Shown here one piece after another: positions 55,043 to 64,000 of a DNA stretch of 64,000 bases (positions within the stretch are counted from its first letter, which is position 1; each line of letters opens with the position of its first letter). The stretch covers positions 3,596,001 to 3,660,000 of the forward strand of contig OY782875.1 of the NCBI GenBank assembly GCA_963678565.1. The letters are read 5' to 3'. A program made the translations under genes and the position numbers. The stretch comes from SKHV01 sp963678565. GTDB taxonomy: Bacteria > Bacteroidota > Bacteroidia > Bacteroidales > Prolixibacteraceae. The notes below the pieces were generated by a model. The model saw only the letters and a program-made list of their open reading frames with translations. It made no database searches and was not told where the DNA came from.

Positions 55043-56244
55043 CTGTTATTCACCTAATCATAAATGTTATTGAATTTGCAATTCTAATTTATTTTGGATT
55101 TGCAGCTATTTATATTTTCATTTTTGGATTTGCAGGAATTTTCAGTCGAAAAATTAAAACATTCGAAAACCCCAAAGTACGCAAAACGGCCATATTAATC
55201 CCCGGATATAAAGAAGATGCGGTAATCGTTGAAGTTGCCAAAAAAGCCTTAAAACAAAATTATCCCAAAGAAGCAATGGAGGTGGTAGTTATTGCCGATT
55301 CATTTCTTCCCGAAACCATTTCAACCCTTAAGCAACTGCCAATCAAATTAATTGAAGTGTCGTTCGAAGTAAGTACGAAATCAAAGGCACTTAATAAAGC
55401 GATGGAAATTTTAGGTGACAATTATGATATTGCCCTGATTTTAGACGCCGATAACATAATGGCCGAGGATTTTGTAGCTCAAATCAATCAGGCTTTTGAA
55501 AATAATTTCATCGTTGTTCAAGGACATCGAGTTGCAAAAAACCTAAATACTTCGTTTGCAATTTTAGATGCCATAAGCGAAGAACTCAACAACAATATTT
55601 TCAGAAAAGGACATCGAAATTTAGGTTTTTCGTCAGCATTAATTGGATCAGGAATGGCTTTTGATTACCAATTTTTTAAAACAACAATGGCCGATGTTAA
55701 CGCGACTGGTGGTTTCGACAAAGAATTAGAATTAAAGCTTCTGAAAGGAAAACACAAAATTGAATACCTACCTAATGCAATGGTATTAGATGAAAAAATT
55801 CAAAAATCGGAAGTATTTGAAAAACAACGTAAACGTTGGCTTTCAGCGCAACTAATATACTTTCGTCGGTATTTTTTTTCAGGATTATACCACCTAGTTT
55901 TCAAAGGCAACTTAGACTTCTTCGATAAAGTATATCAGATGATTTCGCCACCACGAATTCTACTAATTGGTTTAGTAACAATTTTTACAGCCATTTATGG
56001 TACAATAGAACTTTTATCACCAGATTTCAATCTACTCGTATTCAACATAAATTATTGGTTGCCAATATTAAGTATCACAATATTTGCATTTTTATTTAGT
56101 ATTCCCAAACAATTCTATTCTAAAAAAACTGTAAAAGCACTTGCAACTCTACCCAAAGCATTCCTGTTAATGCTTCTATCGCTCTTTAAATTAAAAGGAG
56201 CCAACAAAAAATTTATCCATACGGAACACGGACAAATAAAATAG
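55039..56244 (+). CDS. Membrane GT2 glycosyltransferase (processive type)
   Basis: The 401-aa protein has an N-terminal helix (IYFGFAAIYIFIFGFAGIF), a GT-A domain (KTAILIPGYKEDAVIVEVAKKAL, VVIADSFLPETI, ALILDADNIMAEDF) and two or three C-terminal helices. QRKRWLSAQLIYFRRYFF has the QxxRW-type motif of processive enzymes, here KQRKRW. It may build a short chain or add one sugar at the membrane. It overlaps the preceding gene by 4 bp and is 6 bp from the next. Confidence 0.88.
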   Translation: MTVIHLIINVIEFAILIYFGFAAIYIFIFGFAGIFSRKIKTFENPKVRKTAILIPGYKEDAVIVEVAKKALKQNYPKEAMEVVVIADSFLPETISTLKQLPIKLIEVSFEVSTKSKALNKAMEILGDNYDIALILDADNIMAEDFVAQINQAFENNFIVVQGHRVAKNLNTSFAILDAISEELNNNIFRKGHRNLGFSSALIGSGMAFDYQFFKTTMADVNATGGFDKELELKLLKGKHKIEYLPNAMVLDEKIQKSEVFEKQRKRWLSAQLIYFRRYFFSGLYHLVFKGNLDFFDKVYQMISPPRILLIGLVTIFTAIYGTIELLSPDFNLLVFNINYWLPILSITIFAFLFSIPKQFYSKKTVKALATLPKAFLLMLLSLFKLKGANKKFIHTEHGQIK

Positions 56245-56250
56245 AGTTTT

Positions 56251-57396
56251 ATGAAAATTGGAATCGAAGGACAACGACTCTACCGAGCAAAAAAACATGG
56301 AATGGACATGGTTGCATTGGAACTGATCAAAAATTTACAATTGATTGATCATGAAAATGAGTACGTGATTTTTGTAAAACCCGACGTTGATAATACTTGT
56401 ATTCCTAAGGCTAGCAATTTTAAAATTGTTGAACTAAAAGGTGGTCCGTATCCTACTTGGGAGCAAATTGCCTTACCACAAGCAGCTTTTGCTGAAGGTT
56501 GTGACCTTCTGCACTGCACAAGTAATACAGGTCCAATTTTCTCAAAAGTTCCGTTAATTACGATTCTTCACGATATCATCTATTTAGAAAGCATTAGCAT
56601 TTTCAAAAGAGGAGGTACGTTCTACCAAAAGTTTGGAAATATGTACCGTAGATTTGTTGTTCCTCCAGTGGTAAAAAAGAGTAAGCGAGTGGCAACTGTT
56701 TCGAATTTTGAAAAAGATAGAATCAAAAATTTCATGAAATTAGGAGACAACTTGGTTGCAATTTATAATGGTGTTGGAAATCACTTTCAAAAGATAACAG
56801 ATGAAGAGGTTTTAAACGCCGCTAAATCTAAATTTGATCTTCCCGATCATTTCTTGTTCTTTTTGGGAAACACCGACCCCAAGAAAAATACGCCCAATGT
56901 GTTAAAAGCTTTTGCCGAGTTTAACAAACAGTCTACAACAAAATACAAGCTGGTAATGCTCGATTACGAAGAAAATGCATTGCAAACAATCTTAAATGAT
57001 ATTGGGCATCCAAACATTCGAAAAGATATTCATTTAACTGGCTACGTTTTAAATTCAGAGTTACCTGCAATTATTAATCAATGCGAAGTTTTTCTATATC
57101 CCTCGTTACGAGAGAGTTTTGGTATTCCAATTCTTGAAGGAATGGCTTGTGGAGTACCGGTAATTACTTCTAATACGTCATCGATGCCTGAAATTGCAGA
57201 AGGTGCAGCTCTTATAGTTGACCCCAATAATCCGAATGAAATTACTAATGCAATTCAACAATTAATCGAAAACTCGAATTTAAAAGAAGAGTTTATCGAA
57301 AAAGGACTGAAACGAGCAAAACTGTTTTCATGGAAAAACATGGCATCTCAATATTTAAAACTTTACGAGGAAGTTTATAACGAAATAAAACAATAA
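56251..57396 (+). CDS. GT4 glycosyltransferase
   Basis: The 381-aa cytoplasmic GT-B enzyme has an N-terminal donor-independent half (IGIEGQRLYRAKKHGMDMVALEL, LLHCTSNTGPIF, ITILHDIIYLE). The C-terminal GT4 half has FFLGNTDPKKNTPNVLKAF, IHLTGYVLNSELPAIINQCEVFLYPSLRESFGIPILEGMACGVPVITSN, including the E-x7-E donor-binding motif. It adds a sugar with retention of configuration. The specific sugar is unknown. Confidence 0.93.
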   Translation: MKIGIEGQRLYRAKKHGMDMVALELIKNLQLIDHENEYVIFVKPDVDNTCIPKASNFKIVELKGGPYPTWEQIALPQAAFAEGCDLLHCTSNTGPIFSKVPLITILHDIIYLESISIFKRGGTFYQKFGNMYRRFVVPPVVKKSKRVATVSNFEKDRIKNFMKLGDNLVAIYNGVGNHFQKITDEEVLNAAKSKFDLPDHFLFFLGNTDPKKNTPNVLKAFAEFNKQSTTKYKLVMLDYEENALQTILNDIGHPNIRKDIHLTGYVLNSELPAIINQCEVFLYPSLRESFGIPILEGMACGVPVITSNTSSMPEIAEGAALIVDPNNPNEITNAIQQLIENSNLKEEFIEKGLKRAKLFSWKNMASQYLKLYEEVYNEIKQ

Positions 57397-57398
57397 TA

Positions 57399-58589
57399 AT
57401 GCTTGAAGGAAAAGACATAATCTGCATATCAAATACCACATGGTTTGGGAAATACACCAAATCAACGGTGCAAATATTGTCTCGTTTAGCCCAATCGAAT
57501 CGAGTACTTTTTATTGAATACACCTTTACTTGGAAGGATGTAATTAGCAGTTTACTAAGGAAACAAAAAGCGCCAGTGCTCAAAATGCTGGGTTTGCGAA
57601 ATAGATTAACAAACATAAGAACAGACAATCAATCAAACGTATTTCATTTAACTGTTCCACCTGTTTTTCCTGTTGATTTTATTAAAAATGATTCAATTTT
57701 CAATATTGTTTTCAAGATAAATATTGCAATCTATAAAGCAACCGTTCGTAGAGCAATAAAAAAACTCAACATGGAGAATCCGGTGGTAATTAATGCCTAT
57801 CATTGTTTTTATGGTTTACCACTTTTAGGTAGTTTTAATGAATCACTTAACCTCTATTATTGTTACGATGGTTTAAACACAAAACGACACGGTAAACGCA
57901 TCTATAAGATTGATGCAATGTATTCGAAGCAAACCGATGCTGTTATAACTTCATCTGATTTCTTGCGCGATCAAAAGGTAAAATACAATCCAAAATCATT
58001 CGTTGTTAAAAACGGTGTCGATTTTCAATTATTTGCAAAATCTGCAAAAAAAGCATTAACCAATAATCCACGAAAAATAATAGGTTATATAGGTAGTTTA
58101 GATGGTCGATTCGATATTGATACTGTGGAGTATGCAGTGCAAGAATTAAGCGATTATGAATTTCATATTACTGGAAATCTTCGAAATCAATTGATTAAAG
58201 AAAGACTCTACAAATATCCAAATGTTAAGTTTTTTAACCCAATAAAGCCCGATCAAGTGCCCGCATTATTGGCAACTTACGATGCAGGGATTATTCCTTA
58301 CAAAATCAACGAGCTCAATAAAAACATTTATCCATTAAAAATCAATGAATATTTAGCAGTTGGAGTCCCCATTGTAATGACATCATTTGCTGATTTACCC
58401 GAGTTTGACAAGGTGGTTAGCTTTGCTGAAAACAAAGAGAAATTTGTAGCACAACTAAGAATGGAAATTGATTTAGATAAACCAGACAAAATAGAACAAC
58501 GAATTGACTTTGCAAGAACAAACTCATGGGATTCGAAAGCCATTGAATTTGGAGACATTTTAGATCAGCTTCTAAATAGTTCAGAATAA
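57399..58589 (+). CDS. GT-B glycosyltransferase (GT4-like)
   Basis: The 396-aa GT-B fold protein starts GKDIICISNTTWFGKYTKSTVQILSRLAQSNRVLFIE. In the C-terminal half it has RKIIGYIGSLDGRFDIDTVEYAVQEL, NVKFFNPIKPDQVPALLATYDAGIIPYKINELNKNIYPLKINEYLAVGVPIVMTSF. This looks like a UDP-galactopyranose/teichuronic-acid-type transferase family of Bacteroidota. The middle has a YCYDGLNTKRHGKR motif. It is 2 bp after the GT4 gene. The acceptor is unknown. Confidence 0.87.
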   Translation: MLEGKDIICISNTTWFGKYTKSTVQILSRLAQSNRVLFIEYTFTWKDVISSLLRKQKAPVLKMLGLRNRLTNIRTDNQSNVFHLTVPPVFPVDFIKNDSIFNIVFKINIAIYKATVRRAIKKLNMENPVVINAYHCFYGLPLLGSFNESLNLYYCYDGLNTKRHGKRIYKIDAMYSKQTDAVITSSDFLRDQKVKYNPKSFVVKNGVDFQLFAKSAKKALTNNPRKIIGYIGSLDGRFDIDTVEYAVQELSDYEFHITGNLRNQLIKERLYKYPNVKFFNPIKPDQVPALLATYDAGIIPYKINELNKNIYPLKINEYLAVGVPIVMTSFADLPEFDKVVSFAENKEKFVAQLRMEIDLDKPDKIEQRIDFARTNSWDSKAIEFGDILDQLLNSSE

Positions 58590-58688
58590 ATTGACATTTA
58601 GCAACTTTTGGCTTAAATTTTACGAAGAGCAACCATCGTATTTGTTCCGAAAGAATGCATCAAATGAAATAATTATAAACGTAATAAT
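58590..58688. other. Gap inside the exopolysaccharide cluster
   Basis: A 99-bp AT-rich spacer, the largest gap between the flippase and the acyltransferase genes, may carry an internal promoter before the ATP-grasp gene. No consensus was identified. Confidence 0.3.
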
Positions 58689-59828
58689 ATGGGATTTAAA
58701 AATAAATTTTATTGGTTCTGGAAAAAGCTAGCTGAAAAAAATAGCCGGCAGCATTATGCAGATCAGTACAAAACATATTACGAATATTATAATTCCTATA
58801 GCGACAAAAAACCCAAATCGCAGATCAAGCACGAAATGAAAATCTTGCAAAAATATTGGGGTTGCTATCCATTTCAATATATTAGATATGGGATGTACAT
58901 GAAATCATCAACGCTATCGATAGAAGAAATGAAAAACTACATTCCTAACTTTTTTGCATTTTATCTATTCTTCCCCAAACACATAACCGAGTATTTAATG
59001 ATTTCAGAAGATAAGGAATTAACTTATCAGGTTTTGAAGGCAATGGAAGTAAATCAACCGAAATTAGTTCTTCAATATAAAAACGGGAAATTTTATAGCG
59101 AAACAAAATCGATTTTAACAAATGAAGAAGCAGATCTCCTTATCCAGCAAAATAGTGCCGAAAAGCTATTTTTAAAACCTACAAAGGGATTAGGTGGTGT
59201 TGGAATTAAAGTATTCAATAAAAAAGAAAAATTTGTTGATAAAGACGGTAATATACTGAGTGCAGAATTCATAAAAAACAACCTAAAAGATAGCGAAAAC
59301 TATTTACTTCAAGAAGGATTAATTCAGCATGAAGAGCTCAATAAAATATACCCCAATGCTGTGAATACCATGCGAATTTACACCGAAGTTAAGCATGGAG
59401 ATGCTAAATTACTTTTTGCGATTTTACGAATGGGCGATGGAGGCCGACAAATCGACAATGCATCGCAGAGTGGATTTGTTTGTGCAATCAATTCAGAAAC
59501 CGGAGAATTAGCACCAGAAGCAACCAGCAGATTGTTTGTAAAAGCAACACATCACCTCGACACCAATTTCAAATTCGAAGGCTATAAAATTCCATTTTGG
59601 AACGAAGTAAAAGATTTTGTAATCGAAATAGCTCAAAAAACCGAAAACATAGGATTCATTGGTTGGGACATTGCCTATACAGTGAATGGCCCTGCGGTAA
59701 TTGAAATCAATGCTGCTCCTGGTTTACATAGTTTACAAGATAGTTTTGGCGGCGCCCGCAAAGCCTTTGGTATTAAAACCCCCAAAACCTATTGGTACAG
59801 CAATAACTATATAATGCTTGATAAATGA
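58689..59828 (+). CDS. Sugar-transfer-associated ATP-grasp protein
   Basis: The 379-aa protein has the ATP-grasp layout of the ATPgrasp_ST type found in polysaccharide clusters: [21 protein letters not shown] (ATP-binding Lys and glycine loop), [30 protein letters not shown], and the metal-binding [19 protein letters not shown] at the C-terminus. ATP-grasp enzymes activate a carboxylate as acyl-phosphate and join it to an amine or thiol. Here it may attach an amino-acid-like group to an uronic acid or similar sugar, which is inference from context. It overlaps the hexapeptide acyltransferase by 4 bp, so the two are coupled. Confidence 0.83.
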   Translation: MGFKNKFYWFWKKLAEKNSRQHYADQYKTYYEYYNSYSDKKPKSQIKHEMKILQKYWGCYPFQYIRYGMYMKSSTLSIEEMKNYIPNFFAFYLFFPKHITEYLMISEDKELTYQVLKAMEVNQPKLVLQYKNGKFYSETKSILTNEEADLLIQQNSAEKLFLKPTKGLGGVGIKVFNKKEKFVDKDGNILSAEFIKNNLKDSENYLLQEGLIQHEELNKIYPNAVNTMRIYTEVKHGDAKLLFAILRMGDGGRQIDNASQSGFVCAINSETGELAPEATSRLFVKATHHLDTNFKFEGYKIPFWNEVKDFVIEIAQKTENIGFIGWDIAYTVNGPAVIEINAAPGLHSLQDSFGGARKAFGIKTPKTYWYSNNYIMLDK

Positions 59829-60439
59829 GTATCGTAAAAAAAATAAAATCGAACCCAAAACTAAAGCGACTTGCGATTTTAGCGATCGCTCCAAAACGCA
59901 ATCCGCGACCTAGGTTTTGGGTTAAACTTTTTCTGAATCCAATAAAACATAAAAGAGGAAAGGGATCAACCATCAGAAGAAATAGCAGAATCGATGTTTT
60001 TCCTTGGAAACGATTTGAAATAGGAAAACTTACAACAATTGAATCGTATTGTACGATCAACAATGGTTCAGGAGATATTTTACTTGGCGATAGAGTACGT
60101 GTTGGTATTGGCTCAGTTATTATTGGCCCGGTTACCATGGGAAGTGGCTCAGGTTTAGGTCAACATGTTTTTGTTTCTGGATTTAACCATGGATTTTCCG
60201 ATGGTAGTAAAAACTCTAGTCAACAAGCGCTAGACATTCGCCCAACGACAATCGAAGAAGAAGCACATATTGGCGCAAATTCGGTAGTTCTTGCAGGTGT
60301 CACCATTGGAAAACGATGCCAAATTGGTGCAGGAAGTGTGGTAACCAAAGATATTCCACCTTTCTCTGTAGCTGTTGGAAATCCTGCAAAAGTGATCAAA
60401 CAATTTAATCACCAAACTAATAAATGGGAGAAAGTCTGA
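59825..60439 (+). CDS. Hexapeptide-repeat acyltransferase
   Basis: The 204-aa protein is a left-handed beta-helix acyltransferase of the LbH type: imperfect hexapeptides in [34 protein letters not shown], and [48 protein letters not shown] at the C-terminus. His in GFNHGF is the likely catalytic base. It transfers an acetyl or other acyl group to a sugar. Its ATG overlaps the stop of the ATP-grasp gene. Confidence 0.9.
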   Translation: MSIVKKIKSNPKLKRLAILAIAPKRNPRPRFWVKLFLNPIKHKRGKGSTIRRNSRIDVFPWKRFEIGKLTTIESYCTINNGSGDILLGDRVRVGIGSVIIGPVTMGSGSGLGQHVFVSGFNHGFSDGSKNSSQQALDIRPTTIEEEAHIGANSVVLAGVTIGKRCQIGAGSVVTKDIPPFSVAVGNPAKVIKQFNHQTNKWEKV

Positions 60440-60465
60440 ATACAGAAACTGCAAAATAAACAACT

Positions 60466-61653
60466 ATGAAAGCATTAGAAATAATCTTTTGGATTGCTCT
60501 TTTCATTATTTTCTATTCTTATTTAGGATACGGAATATTGCTGTTCATAATAATTAAAATTAGACGTTTGTTGGGTTTAAACAAAAAACCAGCAATAAAT
60601 GAAGATTACCAACCCGATGTCACGCTTTTTGTAGCCGCTTATAATGAAAAAGATTATGTTGATGAGAAAGTAAAAAATTCCTTCAGCTTAAATTATCCAA
60701 AAGAAAAAATAAAACAAGTTTGGGTAACCGACGGATCTGATGATGGCACCCCTGAGATCTTGCGAAAATACGAAGATATAAAGGTTTATCACGAAGATGC
60801 AAGAGGTGGAAAAATTGGTGCAATGAACAGGGGAATGAAATTCGTTGAAACTCCTATTGTAATTTTCTCCGATGGGAATACTTCGCTTGGTACAGATTCA
60901 ATAAAGGAAATTGTCAATTTGTTTAAAGACCCAAAAGTAGGCTGTGTTTCAGGAGAAAAAAGAATCCACAATAAAGCCGCCGATGCTGCAGCTGGGGCAG
61001 GAGAAGGAATTTATTGGAAATACGAATCGACACTAAAAAAATGGGATGCTGAATTATATTCCGTTGTTGGTGCTGCTGGAGAACTTTTCGCTATTAGAAC
61101 AGAACTTTGGCAAGAGGTTGAAAAAGATACTTTATTAGACGATTTTATTATATCGCTTCGTGTCGCAATGTCTGGATATACAATTCAATACAATCCTAAC
61201 GCTTATGCAGTTGAGACAGCATCGGCCAATGTGAAAGAAGAATTAAAAAGAAAAGTACGAATTTCGGCAGGAGGAATACAGTCAGTCGTTCGTTTAAAAT
61301 CTCTATTAAATATTTTTAAATACAGAACACTTTCTTTCCAATACATATCGCACAGAGTACTTCGCTGGACACTAACTCCACTCCTGCTTCTATTAATAAT
61401 ACCAATTAATTTCGTAGTTGCTTGGCAAAACGGTTTTGACCTCAATAACATCTACACTTTGCTTTTTTATGCACAATTATTATTTTATATAATGGCACTT
61501 TCGGGATGGTTTTTAGAAAATAGAAAGATTAAGGTGAAGATTCTTTTTATTCCATATTACTTCTTTATAATGAATTTATCCGTTTATTTAGGCTTTGGAA
61601 GATATCTAAAAGGAAACCAATCCGTAAAATGGGAACGCGCAAAACGCGCATAA
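60466..61653 (+). CDS. Membrane GT2 glycosyltransferase
   Basis: The 395-aa protein has one N-terminal helix (IIFWIALFIIFYSYLGYGILLFIIIKI), a GT-A domain (PDVTLFVAAYNEKDYVDEK, VWVTDGSDDGTPEIL, PIVIFSDGNTSLGTD) and two or three C-terminal helices. LKRKVRISAGGIQSV follows the catalytic domain, as in membrane GT2 enzymes of exopolysaccharide clusters. EDARGGKIGAMNRGM is the donor-binding helix. It is the sixth transfer enzyme in the cluster counting the initiating transferase. Confidence 0.9.
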   Translation: MKALEIIFWIALFIIFYSYLGYGILLFIIIKIRRLLGLNKKPAINEDYQPDVTLFVAAYNEKDYVDEKVKNSFSLNYPKEKIKQVWVTDGSDDGTPEILRKYEDIKVYHEDARGGKIGAMNRGMKFVETPIVIFSDGNTSLGTDSIKEIVNLFKDPKVGCVSGEKRIHNKAADAAAGAGEGIYWKYESTLKKWDAELYSVVGAAGELFAIRTELWQEVEKDTLLDDFIISLRVAMSGYTIQYNPNAYAVETASANVKEELKRKVRISAGGIQSVVRLKSLLNIFKYRTLSFQYISHRVLRWTLTPLLLLLIIPINFVVAWQNGFDLNNIYTLLFYAQLLFYIMALSGWFLENRKIKVKILFIPYYFFIMNLSVYLGFGRYLKGNQSVKWERAKRA

Positions 61654-61712
61654 AAAAACTCAATTACAACACTTAACACCACGCCAACACAATATTTTTT
61701 GTATCAACTAAA

Positions 61713-63188
61713 ATGAGGAGAAGACTTTTTAATAAAAACCACCAAATACTATTTTTCATACTGGGAGTTCTATGTTTTAATACGGGACAAGCTTTTTCTC
61801 CCGAATTCCTAATAACCAACGACTTCCCAATTCAAATCGACAATAAAACCTGGGAAAAAGCTCCCGGCGAGGGAGATACAATTTACATTGGCAGTGATCG
61901 AGTTAAAGAAATTTGGTTTTCGAAATTAAATGGTGCTCCTGGTAATCCAATTACAGTAATTAACTACGGAGATCAGGTTTTCATTAACACCCAAGCCCAA
62001 TTTGCAATAAAATTTGTCGACTGTAAATACATTAACATTACTGGCTCAGGAAATGCAAATCATTATTACGGTATAAAATTAAGCGCTTTTAATACTGGCT
62101 TACAATTTACAGGGCTCTCTTCAGATTGCGAAGCTTCGTTTATTAAAATTGATTTGGATGGTTTCTTCGGAATTTATGCCAAGCAAGATTACAAAGGCGA
62201 TCCGCCAACTCCAATTCCTCAATTTTACAATTTGAAAATCCATGATTGTTTGATCAAGAATGTATCAGAAGGTATGTATTTGGGGGAAACAATAAGCCCG
62301 GGAATGGAATTTCGCCACGTTGAAATTTACAACAACATTGTTTACAATACCGGTAGAGAAGCAATTCAAATTGCAAATATGCCCGAAGATGTTAAGATCT
62401 ATAACAACACCTTATACAATGCAGGGCTCGACAGTGATTTATATCAACAAAATATACTACAAATTGGCGATAATAGTGCAGCTGAAGTTTACAATAACAT
62501 ATTAATTGGCGCCGAATCTTTTGGAATCATTTCATTTGGAAATGGGAACAATAAATTTTACAATAATTACATTGCCAATTGCCAAGGTATATTTATCGAC
62601 AATAGAAAATATATCGATACAACTGCAGTGGTTGAAATCTCCAACAATTATTTTCACAATATTTTTAACGAACAAATTGTAAGAAATCTAAATGGCTTTG
62701 TTCATTTTATTCTAAATGACAACCAGTACGATACTGACCAATCTTTTTTCATCAGCAATACCAACAAATATGAATTAAGCAATAACACGCTTACTACTGT
62801 TCATGAAATAGATTTTACTTCGATTGAACTTGAAGATTTTACATTAACAGAAAGTAATGATTCTATTTTCCGCACTTTAGGAGCGCAACCACTTTTGAGA
62901 AACAAATATGGAATTAATTCAAAGGCCGAAAACCATAAAGTTAGGATTTACCCCAATCCTTTTGATGACTACATCAAAGTTGATTTTGAAGAGTTTACCA
63001 ACGAGTCAATTAAGATTAAAATTATGAGTATCGATGGACTTCTAGTTTTCAGAAAGTCATTTAAGCAAAGTGAGATTTTTAACAACAAAATTAAAATCCC
63101 TCAAAATTTACCTTGTGGAAGTTATCTTGTAAGTGTTAAGGCAGATAACAATATGATTCAAAGCAGATTGATAATAAAAACTAATTAA
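61713..63188 (+). CDS. Secreted right-handed beta-helix protein with T9SS sorting domain
   Basis: The 491-aa protein has a signal peptide (ILFFILGVLCFNTGQAF), then a pectate-lyase-like parallel beta-helix: short repeats with Asn ladders such as IYNNIVYNTGREAIQIANMP, VKIYNNTLYNAGL, VYNNILIGAESFGIISFGNGNNKFYNNYI. The C-terminal type A T9SS domain begins about residue 400 with VRIYPNPFDDYIKVDFE and contains GSYLVSVKADN, so it is exported through the outer membrane and anchored or released. Position at the end of the polysaccharide cluster suggests it binds, cleaves or epimerises the polymer. No lyase catalytic residues can be assigned. Confidence 0.85.
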   Translation: MRRRLFNKNHQILFFILGVLCFNTGQAFSPEFLITNDFPIQIDNKTWEKAPGEGDTIYIGSDRVKEIWFSKLNGAPGNPITVINYGDQVFINTQAQFAIKFVDCKYINITGSGNANHYYGIKLSAFNTGLQFTGLSSDCEASFIKIDLDGFFGIYAKQDYKGDPPTPIPQFYNLKIHDCLIKNVSEGMYLGETISPGMEFRHVEIYNNIVYNTGREAIQIANMPEDVKIYNNTLYNAGLDSDLYQQNILQIGDNSAAEVYNNILIGAESFGIISFGNGNNKFYNNYIANCQGIFIDNRKYIDTTAVVEISNNYFHNIFNEQIVRNLNGFVHFILNDNQYDTDQSFFISNTNKYELSNNTLTTVHEIDFTSIELEDFTLTESNDSIFRTLGAQPLLRNKYGINSKAENHKVRIYPNPFDDYIKVDFEEFTNESIKIKIMSIDGLLVFRKSFKQSEIFNNKIKIPQNLPCGSYLVSVKADNNMIQSRLIIKTN

Positions 63189-64000
63189 TTAAGCCGTTGG
63201 AAAACGAAGTATAAATTTGGTGCCTTCTCCAACCGTACTTTCAACATTTATTTCACCACCGTTTCGAACAACAAAATCGTGACACAGAATTAAACCTAAA
63301 CCACTTCCCGACTCCTTATTAGTTCCATAAGTGCTTAAATGTTGCGTTTTATTGAATAATTTCCCAATATTTTCCTTTGAAATTCCAACACCACTGTCCT
63401 CAACAATAATATTTGTATAGGCTCCATCGACTTCAGACGAAATTGATATTTCACCTTCGTTAGGAGTAAACTTGATGGCATTTGATAATAGATTTCGAAA
63501 AACTATTTTAATTGTATTCAAGTCAACATTTAAGCAAATTGAATCGTCGACATTTGTATTAAATTGAATTTTCTTAAAGGTTAGATTTCCTTTGTTTAGG
63601 ATGTAGATGCTATCAATTAAATCTTTGAGATTAACTTTTTCAGGAATTAAATTCAAATTTCCACTCTGTGATTTTGCCCACCCCAATAGGTTTTCTAACA
63701 AACTAAACACCTCATCGGTAGTTTTCACCAGCACATCCAAAGTTTCTGCTAATTCTTCATCATCGCAATTATGGGTTGATTGCGATAGAAACTCTAAGCT
63801 CATTTTTACGCTGCTTAGCGGTGAGCGCAGGTCGTGACCAATGACCGAAAACATTTTATCCTTAATCGAATTTAGCTCTGTTAAATAGTTGGATGTTTCC
63901 TGTAACTCATCACGAGTCATTTTTAGATCGAGATGTGTTTGAACTCTACTAATAAACTCAGCTTTATTAAAAGGTTTCGAAATATAATCGACCCCTCCAA
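63189..64000 (-). CDS. Response regulator-histidine kinase hybrid, C-terminal part
   Basis: Reading extends past an internal Met at 63920 to the window edge. The first 26 residues are the end of a receiver domain (GGVDYISKPFNKAEFISRVQTHL, with the conserved Lys-Pro). A short coiled linker leads to the HisKA domain (MFSVIGHDLRSPLSSVKMSLEFL, phospho-accepting His), then the HATPase domain: NLLSNAIKFTPNEG (N box), VEDSGVGISKENIGKLF (G1), GSGLGLILCHDFVVRNGG (G2). All catalytic boxes are present. This receiver-kinase order is common among Bacteroidota two-component kinases. It is convergent with the beta-helix gene, the stops being adjacent. It could signal to the single-domain regulator at 46.8 kb, which is speculative. 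Confidence 0.9.
   Translation of the reverse strand, partial: GGVDYISKPFNKAEFISRVQTHLDLKMTRDELQETSNYLTELNSIKDKMFSVIGHDLRSPLSSVKMSLEFLSQSTHNCDDEELAETLDVLVKTTDEVFSLLENLLGWAKSQSGNLNLIPEKVNLKDLIDSIYILNKGNLTFKKIQFNTNVDDSICLNVDLNTIKIVFRNLLSNAIKFTPNEGEISISSEVDGAYTNIIVEDSGVGISKENIGKLFNKTQHLSTYGTNKESGSGLGLILCHDFVVRNGGEINVESTVGEGTKFILRFPTA

Overview
The window looks like a chromosomal segment of a Bacteroidota bacterium, probably a marine member of the Marinilabiliales or a near relative; the lower-rank placement is inference. The base composition is AT-rich. Two RNA genes (tracrRNA and SRP RNA) have the Bacteroidota-type promoter (TTTG at -33, TAnnTTTG at -7). Secreted proteins carry a type IX secretion (T9SS) sorting domain, and many genes belong to Bacteroidota-typical families (DUF2490, DUF4956, DUF4831, DUF4199, DUF6250).

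Layout. 1-18.8 kb is mostly housekeeping: a truncated secreted protein, gyrB, an outer-membrane barrel plus giant TPR pair, a divergent FtsE-like ATPase, a five-gene operon built around a VTC-type polyphosphate polymerase and DUF4956, alaS, and an M23 peptidase / MerR / Nif3-like / zinc-ribbon run. 18.8-29.2 kb is a type II-C CRISPR-Cas9 locus: a divergent tracrRNA with its own promoter and terminator, cas9, an unrecognised 217-aa gene, a RAYT (REP-associated Y1/HUH transposase), cas1, cas2, and an array of 36 repeats with 35 spacers. 29.2-44.3 kb is accessory metabolism: a DUF6250 / PL11 rhamnogalacturonan lyase pair, a frameshifted AGCS symporter, a VWA lipoprotein, DUF4831, the NAD(P)HX repair enzyme, two POT transporters and a CoA-disulfide-reductase/triple-rhodanese fusion. 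44.3-46.5 kb has a GT2, DUF4199, SRP RNA and four tRNAs (Thr, Tyr, Gly, Thr). 46.7-63.2 kb is one long exopolysaccharide cluster: response regulator, initiating sugar transferase, TolC-like and Wzz-like export proteins, flippase, polymerase/ligase, five glycosyltransferases, ATP-grasp, acyltransferase and a T9SS beta-helix protein. The window ends in a truncated hybrid kinase.

The most interesting part is the CRISPR locus. Nine copies of one palindromic REP-like element (core CCTTCAAGG..CCTTGAAGG) lie within 18.86-26.72 kb, and I saw no complete copy elsewhere in the 64 kb. They occupy nearly every intergenic gap of the cas operon. Two copies sit inside coding sequence, in cas9 and in the RAYT gene, in the one palindrome frame that stays open (LQGFENLEG-like). 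The RAYT that probably mobilises such elements lies between cas9 and cas1, beside a duplicated-helix protein and a degenerate 41-bp tandem repeat. This suggests a REP/RAYT system that has colonised a CRISPR-Cas9 locus and altered the Cas9 C-terminal region.

Other points of note are a receiver domain with Glu in place of the phospho-Asp fused to the initiating glycosyltransferase, a half-length TolC-like protein, and a degenerate tyrosine-kinase domain on the Wzz protein. Limits: no searches or folding were run. Family names rest on motif recognition, and positions of untranslated elements are approximate.
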